This document shows, one piece after another, positions 1 to 5,607 of a stretch of 5,941 nt of DNA. Source of the DNA: Bacteroidota bacterium (lineage in GTDB: Bacteria > Bacteroidota > Bacteroidia > B-17B0 > Aurantibacillaceae); assembly GCA_025359355.1 (NCBI GenBank), contig JANYGR010000140.1:1-5941 (forward strand), given 5' to 3'. A program made the translations under genes and the position numbers. Within the stretch, counting starts at the first letter, position 1, and each line of letters starts with the position of its first letter. The notes under the pieces were generated by a model. It did no database searches. It had not been told where the DNA came from and saw only the letters and a list, made by a program, of their open reading frames with translations.

Positions 1-380
1 AAAGAAGCAGTAAAAGTATAAGATCCAGTTGCTCCTGTTGGTGTTCCTGAAATTTGAAGGCAAGCATTTCCTCCGGCACCAACCATTCCACTTGTAGGAT
101 TGTAAGTAGCAGATAATCCAGTAGGTAAACCAGAAGTAGCAGTAATAGTAGCGCCATTAATAGTAGCAGCTCCATTATAGGCACTTGTTCCTAAACTAAA
201 TTGAATATTAGTAGAATAAGCGACTCCCGTTACACCAGCAGGTAAAGCAGTACTTGCTGAAGGAGTAGCACAATAGCCTTTTACTGGATCAGGAGTACAA
301 GAAGGAGCGATTACACATTGTGCATTCGATTGAAATAAGCCAGCAATAACTACTGACGCTGTAAGTAAGATTTTTTTCAT
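1..380 (-). CDS. Secreted Ig-like (He_PIG-type) repeat protein, N-terminal part, runs off left edge
   Basis: The frame opens with ATG at 380..378 and stays open for 126 codons to the window edge, so the C-terminus is missing. Residues 1-20 form a clear signal peptide: MKK, a hydrophobic core (ILLTASVVIAGLF), then SNA before QC, with likely cleavage after Ala20; there is no lipobox. The mature part is rich in Thr, Ala, Gly and Pro with scattered Cys (22, 28, 37, 107). Around residues 84-126 it reads GLPTGLS, then ISGTPTGATGSYTFTAS, which is the pattern of putative Ig-like He_PIG repeats (GLPxGLS...ISGTP...GxYxFT). In Bacteroidota such proteins are usually large, exported, and end in a type IX secretion sorting domain; that end is outside the window, so this is inference. 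The role is unknown, perhaps cell-surface or adhesive. An exact TAACTTTG element lies 24 bases upstream. It shares a strand with the E1 gene but a 99-base gap separates them. Confidence 0.8.
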   Translation of the reverse strand, partial: MKKILLTASVVIAGLFQSNAQCVIAPSCTPDPVKGYCATPSASTALPAGVTGVAYSTNIQFSLGTSAYNGAATINGATITATSGLPTGLSATYNPTSGMVGAGGNACLQISGTPTGATGSYTFTAS

Positions 381-403
381 GTTATTATTTTTTAAGATTT
401 AGT

Positions 404-411
404 CAAAGTTA
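404..411 (-). promoter_or_regulatory. Bacteroidota-type -7 element (TAACTTTG) for the secreted repeat protein
   Basis: Read on the minus strand this is TAACTTTG, an exact match to the Bacteroidota sigma-A -7 consensus TAnnTTTG. It ends 23 bases before the ATG at 380, giving a short A/T-rich leader. I find no convincing TTG-type -33 element at the usual 17-23 base spacing, so the call rests on the -7 match and its position. Confidence 0.5.
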
Positions 412-479
412 AATTATTTTTTTGAAATTCCTATGTTTGCATAATAAAAACATCTAATCCGTTTTATATTTATATTTTT

Positions 480-2483
480 CTAATAAGACAACAATTTCAT
501 CAATTTCTCTTTGAAACGCTTTTTCGGTAAAAAATTTATTTCTAAATCGGCATTCATTGGAACTGGTGTATCAAGACTACCTTCGCGCATAACAGGCGCA
601 TCTAAGTATGAAAAACAATGTTCCGTGATTAATGCGCTTAACTCCCCTCCTATTCCACCTGTTAAGGTATCTTCATGTAAAATAAACGCGCGTCCTGTTT
701 TTTTAACCGATGTAAAAATCGCATCTACATCTAAAGGTGCCAATGTTCTTAAGTCAATTAAATCGGCCGATATTTCGGGATGAGCATTCAATAACTCAAT
801 AGCCCAATGTACGCCAAGTCCATAAGTAACAATAGTTACAGCAGTTCCTTCCTTTATCAAACGAGCTTTTCCAAAAGGAATCGTATAATATTCATCTAAA
901 ATTTCTTCGTCAATGCTACGGTATAATCCCTTATGTTCAAAAAACATTACTGGATTAGGGTCTTCAAAACTCGCTAACAACAAGCCTTTGGCATCACTTG
1001 GAAATGCGGGATAAGCAATTTTTAATCCTGGTGTTTTAAAAAACCACGCTTCGTTACTTTGACTATGAAATGGGCCTGCTGCAACGCCTGCTCCTGTTGG
1101 CATACGCACAACAACATCCGCATTTTGTCCCCAACGGTAATGAGATTTTGCTAAATTATTAATAATTTGAGTCATGCCTTCTGTTACGAAATCAGCAAAC
1201 TGCATTTCTACCATTGCCTTGTGTTTATTGATAGATAAGCCAAAGCCAGTTCCTAAAATAGCTGATTCACATAAAGGCGTATTGCGTACACGCCCTTTAC
1301 CAAACTCTTCAACAAAACCATCTGTGATTTTAAATACCCCGCCATAATCAGCAATATCTTGCCCCATCAACACTAAATTATCATGCTTACGCATAGCCAG
1401 GCGCATCCCATCAGATATGGCGTCAATCATACGTTTGCTAGTTTTTGATCCTGATTGATGAGATGTGTCTGCAATGTCGCATGGCATATACATTTCAGCC
1501 AATTCCTTTTTTGTATCAGGTGGTGGCAATGTTTCTGCAAATGTTTGTTCTAATCCTGCTTCAATATCATGTTTAATTTCGGCACGTAATTTTTCGATAA
1601 TGTCTTCTGTTAAAACACCTTCGTCAATTAAAAATTTCTCAAACGTATTAACTGGATCTTTTCTTCCCCACACATCAAATAATTCTTTAGGTACATATTT
1701 AGTACCTGATGCTTCTTCGTGCCCACGCATCCTGAATGTTACGCACTCTACCAAAACTGGACGAGGATTTTCGCGAATAGATTCTGCTAAATTTTTAATT
1801 GTTTCGTAAACTTTTAAAACGTTATTTCCATCAATAGAAATACCTTCTATACCATAACCAATGGCTTTGTCGGCAAAGGATTTACATTTGAATTGCTCAT
1901 TACTTGGCGTTGATAAACCATAGCCATTATTTTCTACAATAAAAATAACAGGTAAATCCCAAACCGCAGCTGTATTAATACTTTCGTGAAAATCGCCTTC
2001 GCTTGCGCCACCATCTCCACTAAATACAACCGTTACTTTTTTATCTTGACGTAATTTATTACCTAGTGCAATACCATCTGCAACACCCAATTGTGGTCCA
2101 AGATGAGAGATCATTCCTACAATGTGGTATTCTTGAGATCCGAAATGAAAGCTTCTGTCACGCCCTTGCGTAAAACCACTTGGCTTCCCTTGAAACTGCG
2201 AAAACAGTCTATTCATAGGGATTCCACGCGTAGTGAATATTCCTAAATTACGGTGCATTGGCAAAATAAATTCATCTTGATTTAAAGCTGTAGCAACTCC
2301 TACCGAAATTGCTTCTTGTCCTATACCGCTAAACCACTTGGCAATTCTACCTTGACGAAGAAGTAATAACATTTTTTCCTCAATCATGCGAGGCGTTAAT
2401 ATATTTTTATAGAGTTGAAATAACGTATCATCTTTTTGTTTACGTCTATCAAACTTAACTGGAGTTTCTGCTGTAATCATCAT
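480..2483 (-). CDS. 2-oxoacid dehydrogenase E1, fused alpha/beta subunits (probably branched-chain)
   Basis: A complete 667-residue thiamine-diphosphate enzyme that decarboxylates a 2-oxoacid and passes the acyl group to the lipoyl E2 of a dehydrogenase complex in the cytoplasm. Residues ~20-320 are the E1-alpha half: GQEA at 55-58, the ThDP/Mg motif GDGGASEGDFHE (156-167) closed by ENN (184-186), and the active-site loop RMRGHEEASG (251-260) with His255. Residues ~348-525 are the E1-beta pyrimidine domain: PLCESAILG with the ThDP-contacting Glu406, MQFADF (427-432), and GPFHSQSNEAW (470-480) with the catalytic His473. Residues ~535-655 are the transketolase C-terminal domain (DLRTLAPLD, HEDTLTGGIGGEL). 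Length and order fit the single-chain E1 of Bacteroidota, often annotated as 2-oxoisovalerate dehydrogenase, which could supply primers for iso-branched fatty acids. No E2 or E3 gene is visible. A pyruvate-specific role cannot be excluded from sequence alone. Two adjacent ATGs (2483 and 2480) could both serve; the first is taken. Confidence 0.93.
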   Translation of the reverse strand: MMITAETPVKFDRRKQKDDTLFQLYKNILTPRMIEEKMLLLLRQGRIAKWFSGIGQEAISVGVATALNQDEFILPMHRNLGIFTTRGIPMNRLFSQFQGKPSGFTQGRDRSFHFGSQEYHIVGMISHLGPQLGVADGIALGNKLRQDKKVTVVFSGDGGASEGDFHESINTAAVWDLPVIFIVENNGYGLSTPSNEQFKCKSFADKAIGYGIEGISIDGNNVLKVYETIKNLAESIRENPRPVLVECVTFRMRGHEEASGTKYVPKELFDVWGRKDPVNTFEKFLIDEGVLTEDIIEKLRAEIKHDIEAGLEQTFAETLPPPDTKKELAEMYMPCDIADTSHQSGSKTSKRMIDAISDGMRLAMRKHDNLVLMGQDIADYGGVFKITDGFVEEFGKGRVRNTPLCESAILGTGFGLSINKHKAMVEMQFADFVTEGMTQIINNLAKSHYRWGQNADVVVRMPTGAGVAAGPFHSQSNEAWFFKTPGLKIAYPAFPSDAKGLLLASFEDPNPVMFFEHKGLYRSIDEEILDEYYTIPFGKARLIKEGTAVTIVTYGLGVHWAIELLNAHPEISADLIDLRTLAPLDVDAIFTSVKKTGRAFILHEDTLTGGIGGELSALITEHCFSYLDAPVMREGSLDTPVPMNADLEINFLPKKRFKEKLMKLLSY

Positions 2484-2498
2484 ATTTATTTAATGAAG

Positions 2499-2506
2499 CG
2501 AAAGTA
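2499..2506 (-). promoter_or_regulatory. Candidate -7 element (TACTTTCG) for the E1 gene
   Basis: On the minus strand the bases read TACTTTCG followed by C, one mismatch from TAnnTTTG, ending 15 bases before the first ATG of the E1 gene. The position matches that of the other two minus-strand promoters in the window. A second possibility further upstream is TTG, 18 bases, then TATTTTTC, which has a better -33 but the same one mismatch at -7. Confidence 0.4.
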
Positions 2507-2518
2507 GCATTTTTAGGT

Positions 2519-2526
2519 TATTTTTG
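2519..2526 (+). promoter_or_regulatory. Weak candidate -7 element (TATTTTTG) for the glycosyltransferase
   Basis: TATTTTTG matches TAnnTTTG exactly on the plus strand, but it lies 73 bases before the ATG at 2599 and has no TTG-type -33 element. In an A/T-rich spacer such a match can arise by chance. It is the only exact match in the 115-base divergent spacer on this strand. Confidence 0.2.
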
Positions 2527-2598
2527 GGGATATTTATGAAAAATATTATATTAAATTAGTAAACAATTTTTAACTCCGATTTACACATTTCATTTAAA

Positions 2599-4032
2599 AT
2601 GTTTAGCACTAAATACTCTCCTTTTTATATCATTACCTTTTCCTTTATCATCATTCTGATAGTGCCATTTTTATTGCAAGATGGTATGTTTATGGATGGC
2701 GAACAATACGCTTGCGTGGCACAAAATTTAGCAAATGGCAAAGGTAGTTTTTGGCTTCCTATAGTTAATGATACTTGGATAATGCAGAATTCTCCATACT
2801 TTTTAGAGCATCCTCCTTTATTTTACAATTTAGAATCATTCGTATTTAGAGTTTTTGGGAATAGTATGTATAGCGAACGGCTGTTTTGTTTACTCATGGC
2901 TTTTGCAAATGCTTATGTCATTCATCGTATTTGGAAATTAATTACACTTAAAGATGAAACGGCAAAGCACTTAAGTTGGCTTCCCGTTTTATTATGGATA
3001 ATCATCCCCGTGTGCTTTTGGGTATTTCAGCATAATATGATAGAAATGCTACTATCTGTATTTACACTGCTATCAATGCTTTTTAGCTTATCAGCACTTT
3101 TAAAACCAAAATTTATTTTTCTTAATTTGATCGTATCTGGGTTATTTATTTTTGCGGCATTTTTAACCAAAGGATTACCAGGTTTATTTCCTTTAGCTAC
3201 TATTCCTTTATTTTATGTCATAACAAAAAACATTACACTAAAACAAACACTGTTATATACCTTAATTATCACTAGTATTCCTATTGTCTGCTATTTTTTA
3301 ATTGTGACTTTAAATAATGATGCGAAACAATGTTTACATTTTTATTTTAATGAACGCTTACTAAATCGAGTTTATACAACGGGCACAACTAATTACAGAT
3401 TGTCTATTTTAGTCGACCTACTCGTTGAATTACTACTTCCTGTGTTATTAACATTAGCGATTATAACCTATGCAAGAAAAAAAACAAACTCCGTTGCTAT
3501 ACAAAAAAATGATAAACTATATGCCTTATTATTCTTATCATTAGGCTTCTGTGGCTCATTACCATTAATGGCTACGATGGTTCAAAAAAACTTTTATTTT
3601 GTAGCCTCTCTTCCATTTTTTGCATTAGGATTAGCATTCATTAGCCATCATAATATCAGTCAATTAATCAATCTATTATCCATTAAAAGCCTTAAAAAAG
3701 TAAAAATAATTGCCTATGCTTTCCTTATCATTACCATTCTTTTTTCTTTATCACAAATTGGAAAAACAAGAAGAGATAGCGAAAAACTCAATGACATTAA
3801 GTATTTAGGAGGTTATCTTAAAAATACAACTACTGTAAGTGTAGATAACGACGCTTATTTTGATTGGAGCTTTCAATTCTACATCTATAGAAAATATGCT
3901 ATTAATTTAGATCCTCGTAACAGACACCGAACCTATATTATCACTAAAACAGATACATCACAAAGGTTATTGAAAGATTATCGTAAAATTGATTTGCCTT
4001 TGAAACAGTTCAAATTGTATAAACAAAAATAA
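2599..4032 (+). CDS. GT-C membrane glycosyltransferase, ArnT/PMT_2-like (GT39/GT83 superfamily)
   Basis: A 477-residue integral membrane protein expected to move a sugar from a polyprenyl-phosphate donor to an acceptor on the outer face of the inner membrane. Hydrophobic segments lie near residues 10-26, 95-110, 127-144, 148-166, 172-189, 193-208, 217-236, 268-290, 307-324, 331-348 and 368-386, about eleven in all. The first periplasmic loop has the family signature: MDGEQYACVAQNLANGKG (32-49) with acidic Asp33 and Glu35, then FLEHPPLFYNLES (68-80), FRVFGNS (83-89) and SERL (92-95). The C-terminal tail from ~390 is short and soluble; full ArnT is longer (about 550 residues). Donor and acceptor cannot be read from the sequence. 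The start is fixed by an in-frame TAA at 2560-2562 with no ATG, GTG or TTG between it and 2599. The gene stands alone: divergent from E1 and convergent with the hydrolase, so context does not name its glycan target. Confidence 0.85.
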   Translation: MFSTKYSPFYIITFSFIIILIVPFLLQDGMFMDGEQYACVAQNLANGKGSFWLPIVNDTWIMQNSPYFLEHPPLFYNLESFVFRVFGNSMYSERLFCLLMAFANAYVIHRIWKLITLKDETAKHLSWLPVLLWIIIPVCFWVFQHNMIEMLLSVFTLLSMLFSLSALLKPKFIFLNLIVSGLFIFAAFLTKGLPGLFPLATIPLFYVITKNITLKQTLLYTLIITSIPIVCYFLIVTLNNDAKQCLHFYFNERLLNRVYTTGTTNYRLSILVDLLVELLLPVLLTLAIITYARKKTNSVAIQKNDKLYALLFLSLGFCGSLPLMATMVQKNFYFVASLPFFALGLAFISHHNISQLINLLSIKSLKKVKIIAYAFLIITILFSLSQIGKTRRDSEKLNDIKYLGGYLKNTTTVSVDNDAYFDWSFQFYIYRKYAINLDPRNRHRTYIITKTDTSQRLLKDYRKIDLPLKQFKLYKQK

Positions 4033-4041
4033 AGAAGTCTG

Positions 4042-5277
4042 TTAATCAAGTCTACCTAATGGGTAGCTTACTTTTTGATGATACGATTCAATACTTAACA
4101 CAAATATGCTTCCGATAAATGAATTCAAATTTATTTTATTTGAACCATACTTCAAACTACCTGATAATAGGGCATTCCCATTGATATCCGTAACTTTAAA
4201 ATTAGCATCAGCTGGTATTTCTTTTCCTAATACACGAAGGATATACGTATTTTTTTCATCAGGAAAAATAGAAACTGTTAATCCTTCGTTTTCATGTTCT
4301 GATTTTTTTCCATAATAAAATCGTGTTTTTGATTTTAATTTCGAAGTTGAAATTGGATTATCCGAATTTGCTTTTATATAGTAATTCTTTAAGGCAATCT
4401 TTTTTTCTATCTCTTGATTAGAAGTCCACGTTCTGATATAATCAATTTCATAATTCCCTGAATTAATAACAGATGTATCTGGTCCTGGATGATAAGGCCC
4501 ATTCTTACTGGGAACGGCTAAGTTGGCACATAATACTTTTGGTGTATGTAAGTTTACTTTAGTGTATGCAATACATTCGCCATTCAAATAATATTTCAAA
4601 TACGTTGGAGTCCATTCACCAGAAATGATATTATCACCTTCTGTTAAGTTCCCTTTAAAATATACCCAATCGCCCCATAATTTTTTTCGAATGTAATTTC
4701 GAATGCGATTTTCTTCTGATTTTTGACTATGTCTTCCTACATGAATGGCGTTCGATTTTTCAGTTTTCAATTCCATCCAATCAATCTCTTCGTTTGGAGT
4801 GCCGCCGTATAGCCAAAATGCAGGCCAATAGCCCTTTGTTTTTTGCATTTTAAATTTTATCTCAAAATAGCCATATAAATAATCTCGCTTCGTTTGAATC
4901 ATGCCTGATGTATACTTAAAAGAACGTTTATTTAAGCCATCAAACTTGCCATTTTCTTTAATCGTATCATTATCCGGATTCCAATCGACAACCCGCGCAG
5001 TCGTTTTTTCACGAATGGCAGCTATATTCAAGCGCCCATCTCTCAGTTCTAAATTTTTTCCATCGGTGTAATATTGCTGTTCTTTTTGCGAAAAAATTGT
5101 ACGCGACCAACCATACCAATATTTCCACATATCAGTATTTAAAGTCGAATCATTAAATTCATCTCCATCTTGATAATACCAAGTTATAACGGTGTCTTTA
5201 TTAATTTGCCATAATTGTTGGGAAATGGCAGATTTACTAATAATGGCAATGAAAACGAAAAATAATATTTTACTCAT
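4042..5277 (-). CDS. Secreted family 16 glycoside hydrolase with divergent T9SS-like C-terminal domain
   Basis: Numbering is from ATG 5277 (411 residues). Residues 1-19 are a signal peptide (MSKILFFVFIAII core, AIS before QQ). Residues ~30-285 are the GH16 catalytic domain: DGDEFND (37-43), QQYYTDG (67-73), YTSGMIQTK (122-130), YGYFEIKFK (135-143), GYWPAFWLYGG (149-159), then the catalytic EIDWME (164-169), giving nucleophile Glu164, Asp166 and acid/base Glu169; WTPTYLKYYLNG (222-233) and GNYEIDYIRTW (274-284) close the fold. The family cleaves beta-1,3 or beta-1,4 linkages in glucans or galactans; the substrate here is not clear. After a Lys/Ser-rich linker, residues ~332-411 (VSIFPDEKN, FKVTDINGNALLSG, INLNSF) resemble a type IX secretion sorting domain without the usual YPNP. 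A longer frame begins at TTG 5298, but that TTG lies inside the -7 element, so ATG 5277 is preferred. The stop is 9 bases from that of the convergent glycosyltransferase. Confidence 0.9.
   Translation of the reverse strand: MSKILFFVFIAIISKSAISQQLWQINKDTVITWYYQDGDEFNDSTLNTDMWKYWYGWSRTIFSQKEQQYYTDGKNLELRDGRLNIAAIREKTTARVVDWNPDNDTIKENGKFDGLNKRSFKYTSGMIQTKRDYLYGYFEIKFKMQKTKGYWPAFWLYGGTPNEEIDWMELKTEKSNAIHVGRHSQKSEENRIRNYIRKKLWGDWVYFKGNLTEGDNIISGEWTPTYLKYYLNGECIAYTKVNLHTPKVLCANLAVPSKNGPYHPGPDTSVINSGNYEIDYIRTWTSNQEIEKKIALKNYYIKANSDNPISTSKLKSKTRFYYGKKSEHENEGLTVSIFPDEKNTYILRVLGKEIPADANFKVTDINGNALLSGSLKYGSNKINLNSFIGSIFVLSIESYHQKVSYPLGRLD
4052..4076 (+). terminator. Weak candidate terminator after the glycosyltransferase
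   Basis: CTACC (4052-4056) pairs with GGTAG (4062-4066), extended by one T-G wobble around a 3-base loop, and TTTTT follows at 4072-4076. It lies 20 bases past the glycosyltransferase stop and inside the last codons of the convergent hydrolase. The stem is only five Watson-Crick pairs, so this is a tentative call. Confidence 0.25.
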
Positions 5278-5295
5278 GTTTATGATATATAAAAT

Positions 5296-5303
5296 CAAAA
5301 GTA
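5296..5303 (-). promoter_or_regulatory. Bacteroidota-type -7 element (TACTTTTG) for the GH16 gene
   Basis: The minus strand reads TACTTTTG, an exact TAnnTTTG match ending 18 bases before ATG 5277. Transcription from it should begin around 5285-5290, downstream of the TTG at 5298, which decides the translation start. No clear -33 TTG is seen at the expected spacing. Confidence 0.5.
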
Positions 5304-5348
5304 ATTTATTTTTATTGTAATTTTATAAAACTTTAAACAACCATTTGT

Positions 5349-5465
5349 ATGCAAGATGTTTTAGTTATATTATTAGTAATTGTAGCTGTATCTTATATTG
5401 CTTATAAAATATATAAAAGTTACACTAAGAAAAAATGTGGTGATGGAAATTGCGGCTGTGATTAA
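5349..5465 (+). CDS. Small Cys-rich membrane protein, FeoB-associated type
   Basis: A 38-residue protein opening with ATG at 5349 and ending in TAA at 5463-5465. Residues 3-19 form one hydrophobic membrane segment (DVLVILLVIVAVSYIAY), followed by a basic stretch (KIYKSYTKKK, 20-29) and a compact tail CGDGNCGCD (30-38) with Cys30, Cys35 and Cys37. This layout, MQ-start, single helix, poly-Lys and a terminal CGxxCGC-like tail, is that of the FeoB-associated Cys-rich membrane proteins of Bacteroidota, usually 40-60 residues and often encoded by feoAB. The basic residues after the helix predict a cytoplasmic tail, which could bind Fe(II) or another metal near the FeoB transporter; that function is inferred from the family. 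No feoA or feoB is visible here. It diverges from the GH16 gene across a 71-base spacer. A one-mismatch -7 (TAATTTTA, 5318-5325) is its best promoter candidate. Confidence 0.65.
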   Translation: MQDVLVILLVIVAVSYIAYKIYKSYTKKKCGDGNCGCD

Positions 5466-5490
5466 CACTTCAACTTCGCTCAGTGTGACA
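5465..5490. repeat. Short palindromic extragenic module at the end of the Cys-rich gene
   Basis: ACACT (5465-5469) pairs with AGTGT (5482-5486) around TCAACTTCGCTC. The unit resembles the dispersed extragenic sequence of form CACTTCGACTxCGCTCAGTGTGACA known from many bacterial genomes (recalled, not searched). It begins on the last base of the stop codon at 5463-5465, so the hairpin would form right at the 3' end of the small gene's message. No T-run follows, so it is not a typical intrinsic terminator. Confidence 0.5.
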
Positions 5491-5497
5491 TACAGAT

Positions 5498-5570
5498 TTC
5501 ATTGCGAGCGATAGCGCGGCAATCTATTTTGGTTTGAAATTGCTTCGTCGTTCCTCCACGCAATGACGAA
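5498..5570. repeat. Palindromic extragenic repeat between two convergent genes
   Basis: Perfect 8-base outer arms, TCATTGCG (5499-5506) and CGCAATGA (5559-5566), enclose an inner stem GCAAT (5519-5523) with ATTGC (5539-5543) and an A/T-rich loop. The left half (GCGAGCGATAGCGCGGCAATC) and right half (ATTGCTTCGTCGTTCCTCC) differ, so the element is an imperfect two-part palindrome. The base composition is visibly richer in G+C than the surrounding genes. Its wording matches a widely scattered intergenic repeat type (recalled, not searched). It sits between the 3' ends of the plus-strand Cys-rich gene and minus-strand nadC, where a structured element could block read-through or protect both messages; that role is inference. 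Confidence 0.65.
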
Positions 5571-5607
5571 CTTCGATAATTTAACTCTTCGCTTGATATT
5601 TATTCTT

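Noticed and set aside
432..439. TATGTTTG, an exact -7 match on the plus strand
   Set aside because: No plus-strand gene lies downstream; it is likely a chance match in A/T-rich DNA.
433..453. Hairpin ATGTTT/AAACAT as a terminator for the E1 gene
   Set aside because: Only six mostly A-T pairs around a 9-base loop and no T-run on the transcript strand.
511..783. Plus-strand ORF of 90 codons
   Set aside because: It is antisense to the conserved E1-beta C-terminal domain and has no recognisable protein features.
1465..1809. Plus-strand ORF of 114 codons
   Set aside because: It is antisense to the E1-alpha half and its composition is that of a shadow frame.
2536..2559. Seven-codon ORF (MKNIILN) before the glycosyltransferase as a leader peptide
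   Set aside because: It is too short and featureless, with no attenuator-like hairpins around it.
4106..4315. Plus-strand ORF of 69 codons
   Set aside because: It is antisense to the GH16 C-terminal domain, with no promoter or family resemblance.
5278..5298. Seven extra N-terminal residues of the GH16 protein starting from TTG
   Set aside because: The TTG lies in the -7 promoter element, and the ATG at 5277 gives a normal signal peptide.
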